Source: 2-12-FULL-60-19 sp041483675 (GTDB lineage: Bacteria; Desulfobacterota; Binatia; UBA9968). Taken from it: 64,000 nt of DNA. The stretch covers positions 33,820-97,819 of the forward strand of contig JBGPGE010000002.1 of assembly GCA_041483675.1 (NCBI GenBank). The letters are read 5' to 3'. Position numbers and translations under genes: made by a program. Shown here piece after piece: positions 32,233 to 40,603 of the stretch; the first letter of the stretch is position 1, and every line of letters begins with the position of its first letter. The notes under the pieces were generated by a model. The model had not been told where the DNA came from. It did no database searches and saw only the letters and a list, made by a program, of their open reading frames with translations.

Positions 32233-32541
32233 ATGCTTGCTTTAGCCATTCCGATCGATACCGACCGCCTAGGAAATACGATTATTGAGACGAATGCCGG
32301 GCGTGAATTGACAGCACGAGGCTGGCCTCAGGATTGTGAGTTCCAATTGGTTGCTTTCCGGCCCGCTGGAAAAACTTGCGAAGTAGTATGGACAGAGCAA
32401 CTCGCTGAAGACATTGCCAAGGCCCTAGAACTGCTGGATACGACAGCCGTTTGCCCCGGAGCAAAGCCGGACTGGTATCAAAGGCTCGACAATTATTGTA
32501 ACGGGATCGGGTTACGGCGTCGTAAACACTCCCAGCATTAG
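32233..32541 (+). CDS. 102-residue hypothetical protein downstream of the Mrr-type nuclease
   Basis: A clear GGAGG seven bases before ATG and the 16-base distance from the nuclease gene suggest the same transcript. The product (MLALAIPIDTDRLGNTIIET start, RRRKHSQH end) is soluble, has no signal peptide or membrane helix, and contains three Cys and six Trp/Tyr residues. I recognise no domain. It may be an accessory of the restriction enzyme, or an unrelated passenger. Confidence 0.55.
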   Translation: MLALAIPIDTDRLGNTIIETNAGRELTARGWPQDCEFQLVAFRPAGKTCEVVWTEQLAEDIAKALELLDTTAVCPGAKPDWYQRLDNYCNGIGLRRRKHSQH

Positions 32542-32572
32542 CGCTATCGTGCTCACCGAAGCCTTTGAACCC

Positions 32573-32690
32573 TTAAACCAGCTCGAAATCGATCTCACTG
32601 CAAAACGCGTTGATGCGAACGACGCGGACGCGGACGGGGTCGCCCAAGTGGAACTTGCGGCCGTGGCGACGGCCTTTGATGACGTGCTCT
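32573..32690 (-). pseudogene. Duplicated 3' end of the RNase R gene
   Basis: On the minus strand this reads HVIKGRRHGRKFHLGDPV, then RVRVVRINAF and SEIDFELV-stop, nearly the same as the last 38 residues of RNase R encoded at 33437-33554 (IIKGRRHGRKFRLGDPV...SEIDFELVN). The DNA copies differ at scattered sites, many of them silent. The copy begins exactly at the MazF-type toxin stop codon (32691). Together with the true rnr end it flanks the toxin-antitoxin cassette as a direct repeat, so it marks an insertion or duplication event. Confidence 0.8.
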
Positions 32691-33062
32691 TTAAGAGGTG
32701 TGGCTGATGAGGAACGGCCTCAGTCCAAGGCTGACTTGGGCGGCCTGGTCCACTTCCCGCAGTCGAGTTGGAGGGAGACTGCCCACCCGACGTCCCAGGC
32801 GGCGTTTGTCAACGGTGTAGAGATGGCCGAGATGAATCACCGATGGCCGCGGCAAGCCTGATTCCCTTGGAGAAATCTGGACCCCTACCGGAAGCTGAGC
32901 TACTCGGAGATTGCTCGTGATCGCAGCTACAATGGTCAACTGACTCGCTCGGTTCCCCACATCATTTTGAACGATCAGCGCCGGATGAGGTCCGGCCATC
33001 TCACCGGCCCCTGTCACAGGGAAGTCGATGAAATAGATATCGCCCCTCCGTGGAAAGTCCAT
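32691..33062 (-). CDS. MazF/PemK-family mRNA interferase toxin
   Basis: This 123-residue MazF-fold protein has RRGDIYFIDFPVTGAGEMAG at the N-terminus (the conserved RGDIY/W start), PHPALIVQNDVGNR, LTIVAAITSN and the C-terminal RRVGSLPPTRLREVDQAAQ helix. MazF enzymes cut single-stranded mRNA at short sequences. Its ATG follows directly on the stop of an RHH antitoxin, with no gap, which is classic for a coupled pair. The last codons (ISHTS) end where the duplicated rnr fragment begins, so the tail may be a new end created by insertion. Overall length is normal for the family. Confidence 0.87.
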   Translation of the reverse strand: MDFPRRGDIYFIDFPVTGAGEMAGPHPALIVQNDVGNRASQLTIVAAITSNLRVAQLPVGVQISPRESGLPRPSVIHLGHLYTVDKRRLGRRVGSLPPTRLREVDQAAQVSLGLRPFLISHTS

Positions 33063-33329
33063 CTAACGGTGCTTCCGCTTGATTTGCCGTGGCAGCGTCT
33101 CGGCTGCCAGGGGGAGGAACCTTTCCGAGAGCTGACGATCCTCTTCGCCGATCTCAGCGTAGATCTCGTAGGCAGCCCGAAGCGACTGAGTCTCAGCGGG
33201 TTCCTGGAGGGTTCGCTGGACGGCTTGGCACACGAAGGCGCTGCGGGAGAGACCGGCTTTTTTCGCCAACCGGTCGATCTGAGTGACAAGTGGTTCAGGC
33301 AGACTTAGGGCGACTTTAGCGACAGACAT
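33063..33329 (-). CDS. Ribbon-helix-helix antitoxin of the MazF-type toxin
   Basis: This 88-residue protein begins VAKVALSLPEPLVTQIDRLA, a ribbon-helix-helix fold (strand, helix, turn, helix RSAFVCQAVQRTL), followed by an acidic tail (EIYAEIGEEDRQLSERFLP) that would wrap and inhibit the toxin. RHH proteins bind as dimers to short inverted or direct repeats; three TTCATAC half-sites precede the gene. The start ATG 33329 has GAGGT seven bases upstream. Promoter, operator and gene order (antitoxin first) all fit an autoregulated type II module. Confidence 0.85.
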   Translation of the reverse strand: MSVAKVALSLPEPLVTQIDRLAKKAGLSRSAFVCQAVQRTLQEPAETQSLRAAYEIYAEIGEEDRQLSERFLPLAAETLPRQIKRKHR

Positions 33330-33331
33330 GA

Positions 33332-33391
33332 TTCATACCTCATTCATACCGATTCTTGGTTCAGTATGAACAACGGCCCTTCTCCTGTCAA
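33332..33391 (-). promoter_or_regulatory. Promoter and operator of the RHH/MazF module
   Basis: On the minus strand, TTGACA (33391-33386), a 17-base spacer and CATACT (33368-33363) form a promoter. The heptamer TTCATAC occurs at 33332-33338 and 33343-33349 as direct repeats, and inverted at 33364-33370 (GTATGAA) over the -10 box. An RHH repressor bound there would block the polymerase. Confidence 0.6.
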
Positions 33392-33431
33392 GAATAGTCC
33401 GGCTCGACTTTGAAGGCACGAACCAAAAAGC

Positions 33432-35555
33432 CTAATTGACCAGCTCAAAATCTATTTCAGAGCGAAACGCGTTGATGCGAACGACGCGGACGCGGACGGG
33501 GTCGCCCAGGCGGAATTTGCGGCCGTGGCGGCGGCCTTTGATGATGTACTCTTTTTCGTAGTACTGGTAGGCGTCGTCGTTGAGCGTGGAGAGTTTTACC
33601 AGCCCTTGGATGAAGTAGCTCTCCAGCTCGACGAAAAAGCCGAAGCTCGTGAGACTCACGACGAAGCCGCCGAACTCCTGCCCGATCTTGTCCATCATGA
33701 ACTGGGCCTTTTTGAGCGCCACCATCTCGCGCTCGGCGTCCATCGCGATGCGCTCCCGCTCCGATGTGTGCCTGCCGGCCTCCTGCAGATAACGCAAGCG
33801 GTCTTCTTTCTCCGCCGCTTTGAGCGTCTTTCCGTCAAGCGCGTCGCCCAAAATCCGGTGGACGATCAAATCGGGGTAGCGCCGGATCGGCGAGGTGAAA
33901 TGGGTGTAGCAGGTCGAGGCGAGGCCGAAGTGTCCGATATTTTCCGGCGCGTAGCGCGCCTGCTTCATGGCGCGCAGCAGCACATGGTTCAACACCCGCT
34001 CCTCCGGCTTGCCGCGGCAGGTTTCGAGCAGCCGTTGGAGCTCCTTCGGCGTCGTTTTCTCCTTCTTAAGCGGCAGGCGATAGCCCAGGCTTAAAAGAAA
34101 AGGCGCTACGGCTTCCAGCGCCTCGCGCTCCGGCCCATCGTGGACGCGGTAGAGGAGAGGAAAACCCTTTTCTTTGAGATGGCGCGCGACCGCTTCATTG
34201 GCCGCGATCATGAATTCCTCGATCATCCGGTGCGCGATGCTGCGCTCGGCGCGGACGATGTTTTCCGGGAGTCCTTGAAGATCGAGAACGATCTCCGCCT
34301 CCGGCAGGTCGAAATCGAGAGTGCCTCTCCCGCGTCTCTGCTCGTAGAGGAGGAGCGCCAGCTCTTCCATCAGCTTGAAAGAGTCAACCAACAGCCGATA
34401 GCGCTCGATGCATTCGGTGTCCCGATCCACCAGGATACGGCGGACATCGGTGTAGGTCATGCGTTCGGCGCTGCAAATCACGGAGTTGAAAAACCGGGTC
34501 TCGACCACCTCGCCGTGCGAGTTGATTTCCAGCAGCGCGGTCTTTGTAAGACGGTCCTGCCGCGGGTTCAAGCTGCATATTCCGTTCGACAGCTCTTCCG
34601 GCAGCATCGGCAGCGCCCGGTCGGGAAAATAAACGCTCGTCGCCCGCTGGTAGGCCTCCTGATCGAGCGCGCTGTCGGGCGCGACGTAGGACGCAACATC
34701 GGCGATCGAGACATAGAGATGGTAGATGCCAGCTATTTTCTCGACGCTCACGGCGTCGTCGAAGTCGCGCGCCTGCTCGCCGTCGATGGTCACTGTGGGG
34801 CGGGAGCGGAGATCGACCCGTCCGTGGATCCGTTCGGCGCCGACGACCTGCGGGCAAAGCGCGGCCTCCTTCCTCGCCTCGGAGGCGAACTTCGTCGGCA
34901 GGCTGTAGCGAAAAATAATCGCCCGTGCCTGCACCTCGGGATTGTCGGGATCGCCCAGCGTCTCCAATAGATCGGCCTCGGGCGGCGAGAAGCCGGTGCC
35001 GTAGCGCGTGATTTCCGCGGCGATAACTTTACCCATCTCGATCTTGGGAGGCCGCTTGGCTAGCGGGATGGCCGGCGCCACTCTTAAATCCATCGGGATG
35101 AGATAACCTTTTCCGTCGTGCTCCTCGTACGTTCCGATCAGCCGCTTCTGGCCGCGCTCCAAAATCTGGGCCACGTGGGCTTCCTCGCCGGTTCTCTTTT
35201 TGTCCACCCGAACCATCACCCGGTCGCCGTGCATCACGCGGCGCATTTCGCGGCGGTTCAGATAAACGTCGTCCCGCCCTTTGTCGTCGGGGATCAGAAA
35301 GCCGTAGCCGTCGGGATGGGCGTGAACTCTTCCGGTGACGCGGTTTTGCGCCTGGGGAAGGGCGTAGCGATTTTTCTTTAGCCGCACAATCTTGCCTTCG
35401 CGCGCAAGCTCGCGCAGGCTGTCGCTGATCGCGTCCAGATCGTCGCGCCGAGCGCCGATACCTTTCAGGACTTCCAGCGGAGCGAGGCGGTGGCGCGGAC
35501 GCGCGCTCAAGAACGAAAGAATTTTGCCTTTAAAGTCGCGGGAGGAGGTGTTCAT
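33432..35555 (-). CDS. rnr: Ribonuclease R
   Basis: This 707-residue 3'-5' exoribonuclease from ATG 35555 has, in order: a helix-turn-helix-like N-terminus, cold-shock domains (GRVHAHPDGYGFLIPDD, GTYEEHDGKGYLIP), the RNB catalytic domain (TIDGEQARDFDDAVSVE with the metal-binding Asp cluster, YFPDRALPMLPEELSNGICS, SLNPRQDRLT, FTSPIRRYPDLIVHR) and a C-terminal S1 domain. It degrades structured RNA and takes part in RNA quality control. The frame is open upstream into a GAGGATGGAGGATGG repeat, which would add a false N-terminus (MRPSILHPLSSIL). No strong ribosome site is seen. Its 3' end is duplicated at 32573-32690. Confidence 0.93.
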   Translation of the reverse strand: MNTSSRDFKGKILSFLSARPRHRLAPLEVLKGIGARRDDLDAISDSLRELAREGKIVRLKKNRYALPQAQNRVTGRVHAHPDGYGFLIPDDKGRDDVYLNRREMRRVMHGDRVMVRVDKKRTGEEAHVAQILERGQKRLIGTYEEHDGKGYLIPMDLRVAPAIPLAKRPPKIEMGKVIAAEITRYGTGFSPPEADLLETLGDPDNPEVQARAIIFRYSLPTKFASEARKEAALCPQVVGAERIHGRVDLRSRPTVTIDGEQARDFDDAVSVEKIAGIYHLYVSIADVASYVAPDSALDQEAYQRATSVYFPDRALPMLPEELSNGICSLNPRQDRLTKTALLEINSHGEVVETRFFNSVICSAERMTYTDVRRILVDRDTECIERYRLLVDSFKLMEELALLLYEQRRGRGTLDFDLPEAEIVLDLQGLPENIVRAERSIAHRMIEEFMIAANEAVARHLKEKGFPLLYRVHDGPEREALEAVAPFLLSLGYRLPLKKEKTTPKELQRLLETCRGKPEERVLNHVLLRAMKQARYAPENIGHFGLASTCYTHFTSPIRRYPDLIVHRILGDALDGKTLKAAEKEDRLRYLQEAGRHTSERERIAMDAEREMVALKKAQFMMDKIGQEFGGFVVSLTSFGFFVELESYFIQGLVKLSTLNDDAYQYYEKEYIIKGRRHGRKFRLGDPVRVRVVRINAFRSEIDFELVN

Positions 35556-35590
35556 TGCGCTAGCGCCGGCGAGCGACAGTCGGACTGTGG

Positions 35591-35660
35591 CGAGGATCGA
35601 AGATAGAGGATGGAGGATGGAAGGACGCAATCCTCGATCGTCAATCCTCCATCCTCGAAT
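35591..35660. repeat. Mirrored gaggatggaggatgg tract
   Basis: GAGGATCGAAGATAGAGGAT and GGAGGATGGAAGG on the left are answered by CAATCCTCGATCGTCAATCC and TCCATCCTCGAATT on the right. It extends the 5' open frame of rnr and supplies the stop codon and last codons of the DUF4911 gene. Confidence 0.6.
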
Positions 35661-35919
35661 TATTCCCCACGGTCAGTTCGTTCATCAACCAATCGTCGCC
35701 CACGTCGGGCGGCCGTGGAATCTCGCGCGACTCAATCTCGTCGTGGAACGCCGCGACGAGCCCGCGGGCGACGGGAAGAAAATCTTCGACGACCAGAAAG
35801 ACGATGACGGCCTTTTTACGATCCACGGTGCGGATAATGCCGACCGTCTCGTAGGACTCGATGATGAACTTGACGTAGGCGATGTCCTCGGGACGAAGCT
35901 CGAGGTAGATTTCGTGCAT
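35641..35919 (-). CDS. DUF4911-like small protein
   Basis: This 92-residue protein begins MHEIYLELRPEDIAYVKFII and continues ESYETVGIIRTVDRKKAVIV, the pattern of DUF4911 proteins, small alpha/beta proteins without known function often found beside translation or RNA genes. It lies between the AsmA-like gene (41 bp away) and rnr on one strand. The last seven residues (NSRMED region) come from the mirrored GAGGATGGAG repeat, so the natural end may have been altered. No membrane helix or signal peptide. Confidence 0.65.
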   Translation of the reverse strand: MHEIYLELRPEDIAYVKFIIESYETVGIIRTVDRKKAVIVFLVVEDFLPVARGLVAAFHDEIESREIPRPPDVGDDWLMNELTVGNNSRMED

Positions 35920-35959
35920 GTCTATTTATTTTTGTAAGGCGTCAGGGGTAAGGGGTGAG

Positions 35960-38620
35960 CTATTTTCCCAAAAATTGTTCCACCTGCTTCTGAATCCGCT
36001 CGCGCCGGTCCCTTTTCTTTTTCTCTTTGCCGGGCGCTGGTCCTTCGGCAGGCTCCGTGCCTTTTCCTAGAGAATCTTTTTTGAACGACTCGGCCAACCC
36101 TTGCAGGTCGGGCATGGCCTGCACCTTGGGCAGCGTCCCTTCGAGGCGGAACGGGATGCTCAACCGGCCCTGCCGGTCGACCAGGTAGCGGAGGTTCTTG
36201 TGCTCCTGGACGAGCTCCTGGGTGAACTGCGGCGACATGACCAGCGTAGCTTTCCACTTCATGCTCTTATCCAGGCCGATGGAGCCGGCGGCGTTGATCG
36301 AATACTCCGGCGTCGAGAGGACGAGGTCGTTGGTGGCGATGCGTCCCTGTTTGACGGTGAAGGTTCCGGAGAAGTTGTCGAAGGGGGTATCCTTCCGCTG
36401 CGCCAGCGCCTGCTGGCGGGCCGGGATTTTCATGTTCGAAGCGCCGGGCAATTTCGACATATTCGACAACACAAGCGCGACCAGATTGAAATCCTTCAGC
36501 GACCCGTTGCGGATCTGTATCTCCCCGTCGCCCTGCAGGCTCACCGGCAAGGTTGAAACGTTCTTGCTATCGGCATTGAGTTTCGCTTTGAGGTTAAGCC
36601 GGCCTTCAATGTGATCCTTGAACGCGGGGAATTTCTGAGACAACAGAGTTTTGAGGTCCACGGACTCGATGTTGGGATCGAGAGCCACGCGCAACGAGCC
36701 GTCGGCCCCCGTTTCCCAGGAGCCGTTGCCGCGGCCGCTGCCGCTCATCGCCTGGAAGGAGAGGTTTTTGAAGCCCGCGCTGGTCGGCGACCAGGTAAAC
36801 TCGCCGCGCAAATTGCGGTAGGTGATCTCCTGGAAGGTGCCTTCGGTGGACGAGAGATTGGCCTGAACCGACGTCTTGCCGTCTCTAACTTGCAGCTCGC
36901 CCGCGCCGGCGAGGCCTTTCATCTCGTCGCCTTTGGGCGCGGACACGCCCGGGAGATCTGTGGGCACAAGCCTCGGCGAACGCAGGTTGTAGCGCAGGTG
37001 GGGCTCGGCGAAGTCGGTGAGCGTTCCGTCCAGGGAGATTTCCGTTGCGCCGCTGCGGAGCGTCAAACGCTCCACTCGGGCGTCCTTGCCGCGAAAAGCG
37101 ATCTCAGCGGCCAGCCGATCCACGCCGTGGCCGCTTTTCTTATCCTTGGCCCGACCATCCTCGATCTTCAGCGCGCCGCGAATCTCCAGGCCGCCGTCCT
37201 CTGCGGCCAGATTTTTTTGCAGCGTGAGCTTCCAGGCGGCGTTTCCAGAAGTGTCGTAGCCGGCAAGCGGCGGGAGCAGCTTGTCCCAGCCGGCGAGGTT
37301 GAGCCCGTCCGCGGCAAGATTCAGCGTGAGCCGGCGCGTCGGCAGCTCATCCAGCGCGCCGGAAAAGCCAAGCTTCATCGTGTGCATCGTCAACGTGGAT
37401 GGTTCAACCACCAACCGGTTTTTCTGCCGCTGGAGCCGGAGGTCCAACTCGGCGGCGACGCCTTTCGGCTTGGCCAGCCACTTGCCGTAGGCGAGATTGC
37501 CCTCCGAGGCCTTGACCTTCGCCAGGATCTTAAAGTCGGCGAGGTTCCCCTCGACCTCGCCCGTCAAGCTCAACGGCCCATCTACGGTCAGCGACGCGGG
37601 CAGAGACTGGCGGAAGAAGGGAACTCGTTTGAGTTGACTGAGAGGCAGAGGATCGACCGCGAGTTTCCCTTTGACCTCGCCCTCCTCCCATGAATTCCCT
37701 TTGGTCAGGTCGAGATCGCCTTCCACCGTTGCGTTGCTCGCCGTCGCGCCGAAGAATGGGCCGGTGAGTTTGAAATTGGTGATGCGGGGACGCTCGAGCG
37801 CGCCGGTGATATTCGCCCGCAACTCGACAGGCCCGCTGACCTCGACGTAACGCGAGAGCGTTTCCCTGAGCGCGGGAACCGCGTAGGTCAGTTGCGGCAA
37901 CACCAACGACTCGAAACGGATTTGCAGCTCCACGGGGACCCGGCTCCAGCTTTGCTCTCCCCGCAAGGGGCCGATGCGGCCGGTGACCGTCGCGTTCTGG
38001 CCCTGCGATTCGAAAAGATTCGCCGTAAATTTTACGTTGGCGGTTGCGCCTCGCCCCTCGCCGATATCGAGGTCGACGTTGCGGACGCGCACCTCGATCA
38101 CTTCTTTCGACGAGCGGTCGATATAGTCGATCTTGCCGTCGTTGATCTCGACGGCCGTGATAAAGAGCCGCGGCGCGCGCGGCGCTCTCTTCTCTCCCGG
38201 CTCCCTCGAAGCTTTCGGCTTCTTTTCGCCGGCCGCCAGGGTGGAAACGTTGAGATTGCCGTCTTCGTTTTTGATGATCTGGATCTCCGGCTCATCCAAC
38301 ACGAACTTTTTGATTTGCAGGCGGCCGACAAAGAGCGGCAGCCAGCTGAGCTGCATCTTCACTTCCTTGGTCTGGATAAAAGGGCTGGCGGCGAAGTGCG
38401 GGTCCTCGCCGATCCTCAAGTCCTTGGCCGAGATCCCGATCCCGCCCCATAGGCTCAACCGGAGCTCCCCGAAGGCGAGAGGGCGCCCCAGCGCCTTCTG
38501 GACTTCTTCCTGAATCCGGCCGCGGCTTTGTTCGATAATCGTATTCAGCGAGACCGCGAAAACCAGCAGGATCGCGGCCACAACCGCCAGCAGGATGAAA
38601 ATGATTTTGCGACTCAACAT
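35960..38620 (-). CDS. AsmA-family envelope protein
   Basis: This 886-residue protein has one N-terminal membrane helix (IIFILLAVVAAILLVFAVSL) and a long periplasmic beta-rich body. The start (RGRIQEEVQKALGRPLAFGE, then LRLSLWGGIGISAKDLRIGE) is the AsmA N-domain, and the C-terminus (LNLKAKLNADSKNVSTLP, IQIRNGSLKDFNLVALVLSN) is the AsmA-C/DUF748 region, followed by a Lys/Arg-rich tail. AsmA-like proteins form bridge-like grooves that carry phospholipids between inner and outer membranes. It supports a diderm cell plan. It lies 37 bp downstream of the thiolase on the same strand, so it may share the beta-oxidation transcript. Confidence 0.85.
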   Translation of the reverse strand: MLSRKIIFILLAVVAAILLVFAVSLNTIIEQSRGRIQEEVQKALGRPLAFGELRLSLWGGIGISAKDLRIGEDPHFAASPFIQTKEVKMQLSWLPLFVGRLQIKKFVLDEPEIQIIKNEDGNLNVSTLAAGEKKPKASREPGEKRAPRAPRLFITAVEINDGKIDYIDRSSKEVIEVRVRNVDLDIGEGRGATANVKFTANLFESQGQNATVTGRIGPLRGEQSWSRVPVELQIRFESLVLPQLTYAVPALRETLSRYVEVSGPVELRANITGALERPRITNFKLTGPFFGATASNATVEGDLDLTKGNSWEEGEVKGKLAVDPLPLSQLKRVPFFRQSLPASLTVDGPLSLTGEVEGNLADFKILAKVKASEGNLAYGKWLAKPKGVAAELDLRLQRQKNRLVVEPSTLTMHTMKLGFSGALDELPTRRLTLNLAADGLNLAGWDKLLPPLAGYDTSGNAAWKLTLQKNLAAEDGGLEIRGALKIEDGRAKDKKSGHGVDRLAAEIAFRGKDARVERLTLRSGATEISLDGTLTDFAEPHLRYNLRSPRLVPTDLPGVSAPKGDEMKGLAGAGELQVRDGKTSVQANLSSTEGTFQEITYRNLRGEFTWSPTSAGFKNLSFQAMSGSGRGNGSWETGADGSLRVALDPNIESVDLKTLLSQKFPAFKDHIEGRLNLKAKLNADSKNVSTLPVSLQGDGEIQIRNGSLKDFNLVALVLSNMSKLPGASNMKIPARQQALAQRKDTPFDNFSGTFTVKQGRIATNDLVLSTPEYSINAAGSIGLDKSMKWKATLVMSPQFTQELVQEHKNLRYLVDRQGRLSIPFRLEGTLPKVQAMPDLQGLAESFKKDSLGKGTEPAEGPAPGKEKKKRDRRERIQKQVEQFLGK

Positions 38621-38657
38621 GATGACGCCGTCGCGGGCGAGTGGAAGCGGGTCGGCG

Positions 38658-39860
38658 TTAGGCGACGCGCTCCACGATCGTGGCGATGCCCTGGCCGACG
38701 CCGATGCACATCGTGGCGAGACCGTAACGAGCGCCCCGTCGCTTCATCTCATGGACGAGGGTCGTCAGGATCCGCGCCCCGCTGCATCCCAGCGGATGGC
38801 CCAGCGCGATCGCGCCGCCGTTGACGTTGACTTTTTTGGGGTCCAGCCCGAGCTCTTTCACGCAGGCGATCACCTGAGAGGCGAAGGCCTCGTTGAGCTC
38901 GATCAAGTCGATCCGGTCGAGCGTGAGGCCGGCCCGCTTGAGAACTTTGAGCGTCGCCGGCACGGGCCCGATGCCGAAATAGGAGGGGTCCACGCCGGCC
39001 ACGGCGGAGGCTACGATCCTGGCGAGCGGCTTCAACTTGAGGGCCGCCGCTTTCTCCGGCGTCGTCACGAGCATCGCCGACGCGCCGTCGGAAATTTGCG
39101 AAGAGTTGCCGGCGGTGACAGTGCCGTTTTTTTTGAATACGGCCTTCAGCGCCGCCAACTTCTCGATGGAAGTGTCCGGTCTCGGCCCTTCGTCGCGATC
39201 GTGGAGGACGGGGCCTTCGCGTTTCTGCGGCGCCGCGATGGGAATTATTTCATCCTTGAAGAGACCCTCGGCCGCGGCGCGCGCGGTCCGCCGGTGGCTC
39301 TCGAGCGCGCAGACGTCCTGCTCCCTGCGGCCGATGTCGTATTTCTCGGCGATCAGCTCGGCGCTCTCCCCGTTGGTGATGAGCGGATATAGTTCTCCCA
39401 GGCGCGCGTTGGGAAAGCGCCACCCCATGGTGCTGTCGTAGGCGGTGGCGTTGCCCTGTTGAAATGGGACCGCGCCCTTGAGCATCACCCACGGCGAGCG
39501 GGTCATGCTTTCCACGCCGCCCGCGATAAACAAGTCGCCGTGGTCCATCTCGATCGCCCGTCCCGCCTGATTGATCGCTTCGAGCCCCGAGCCGCACAGG
39601 CGGTTTACCGTGCAGCCGGGCACCGTGTGCGGCAGACCGGCCAGGAGAGAGGCGTTGCGCGCCACGTTGCGCGAATCTTCGCCCGCTTGATTGGTGCAGC
39701 CGAAGTAGACGTCCTCGACCTCCTCGCCGCGAATGCCGGTGCGCTGGACGAGCTTGGCGATGATATGGGCCCCGAGGTCGTCCGGCCGGATGTCTTTCAA
39801 GATTCCTCCGTGCCTGCCGATCGGCGTGCGCACGGCGTCAACGATTAATGCCTCTCTCAT
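38658..39860 (-). CDS. Acetyl-CoA acyltransferase (thiolase)
   Basis: This 400-residue thiolase has all three catalytic segments: the nucleophilic Cys in TVNRLCGSGLEAINQAG, His in GGAIALGHPLGCSGAR, and the second Cys in ATMCIGVGQGIA. NEAFASQ is also present. It cleaves 3-ketoacyl-CoA with CoA in the last step of beta-oxidation; resemblance to the PcaF/PaaJ subgroup (VRTPIGRHGGIL, TNQAGEDSRNVAR) suggests oxoadipyl-CoA-type substrates. It ends a run of enoyl-CoA hydratases and 3-hydroxyacyl-CoA dehydrogenase genes, two bases after its neighbour, so it is clearly in the operon. Confidence 0.92.
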   Translation of the reverse strand: MREALIVDAVRTPIGRHGGILKDIRPDDLGAHIIAKLVQRTGIRGEEVEDVYFGCTNQAGEDSRNVARNASLLAGLPHTVPGCTVNRLCGSGLEAINQAGRAIEMDHGDLFIAGGVESMTRSPWVMLKGAVPFQQGNATAYDSTMGWRFPNARLGELYPLITNGESAELIAEKYDIGRREQDVCALESHRRTARAAAEGLFKDEIIPIAAPQKREGPVLHDRDEGPRPDTSIEKLAALKAVFKKNGTVTAGNSSQISDGASAMLVTTPEKAAALKLKPLARIVASAVAGVDPSYFGIGPVPATLKVLKRAGLTLDRIDLIELNEAFASQVIACVKELGLDPKKVNVNGGAIALGHPLGCSGARILTTLVHEMKRRGARYGLATMCIGVGQGIATIVERVA

Positions 39861-39862
39861 CT

Positions 39863-40603
39863 CTACCTCTTGCCTTCGTTGTAGCTGTAAAATCCTTTTC
39901 CGCTCGCCTCACCCAGCCAACCCGCCGCCACCATCTTCTTGAGCAGCGGCGATGGGCGATAGCGGTCGTCTCCGCTTTCCCGGTGCGCCCCTTCCAGCAC
40001 CGCCAGCACTTCGTCGATTCCAACGCGGTCGGCCCAGCGCAGCGGGCCGGAGGGATAATTCACGCCCAACTTCATCGCTGCGTCGATCGCCTCTTCCTCG
40101 GCCACGCCCTCATCCAGGGCCCGCGCCGCCTCGTTGATGATGAGGCTCAGGATGCGCGGAAAAATCAACCCGGCTGTATCCTTGACGCGCGCGGTCTCTT
40201 TCCCCAGCCGCCGGAAGAATTCTTCGGCTTGCTCGAGAGATGCCTCGCCGGCTCTCAATCCACCGCTCAACTCTACCACCTTTTTATCGGCAAGGGGATA
40301 GAACGTGGCAAAGCCCACCACTCGTTCCGGCGCGGCGCTCCAAGAACCGATGAGGGTGGGAGAAAAAGCCAGGCACGAGCTTACAATCACCGTCGATCCC
40401 GACACCCTGGCGTCGAGCTTATTGAGCAGCTCTCGCTTTTCGGATTCCGGCGCCGCCTGCGTCTCTACGACCAATGACGCCGAGGAGGGAACAGTCGCGG
40501 CGTCGGCGTGCAGCGTCGCGCTAAGCCCGCCCGCTTGGCTCAGCTTGACCAACTCTTCCGCCAGGCGGCTCACGCCGAGTATGGCAACGCTATTTATCGC
40601 CAT
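39863..40603 (-). CDS. Second half of a split PaaH-type 3-hydroxyacyl-CoA dehydrogenase
   Basis: This 246-residue protein has a reduced Rossmann-like start (SVAILGVSRLAEELVKLSQA) that has lost the NAD-binding GxGxxG, then a 3HCDH C-terminal domain (KDTAGLIFPRILSLIINEAA, NYPSGPLRWADRVG, GKGFYSYNEG). Long PaaH/PaaC enzymes of about 480-500 residues contain exactly this reduced Rossmann plus 3HCDH part as their second half. Here it is a separate gene overlapping the first-half gene by 14 bases. It probably forms a complex with the upstream dehydrogenase and shapes its acyl-CoA pocket or dimer interface; alone it should not bind NAD. Confidence 0.78.
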   Translation of the reverse strand: MAINSVAILGVSRLAEELVKLSQAGGLSATLHADAATVPSSASLVVETQAAPESEKRELLNKLDARVSGSTVIVSSCLAFSPTLIGSWSAAPERVVGFATFYPLADKKVVELSGGLRAGEASLEQAEEFFRRLGKETARVKDTAGLIFPRILSLIINEAARALDEGVAEEEAIDAAMKLGVNYPSGPLRWADRVGIDEVLAVLEGAHRESGDDRYRPSPLLKKMVAAGWLGEASGKGFYSYNEGKR

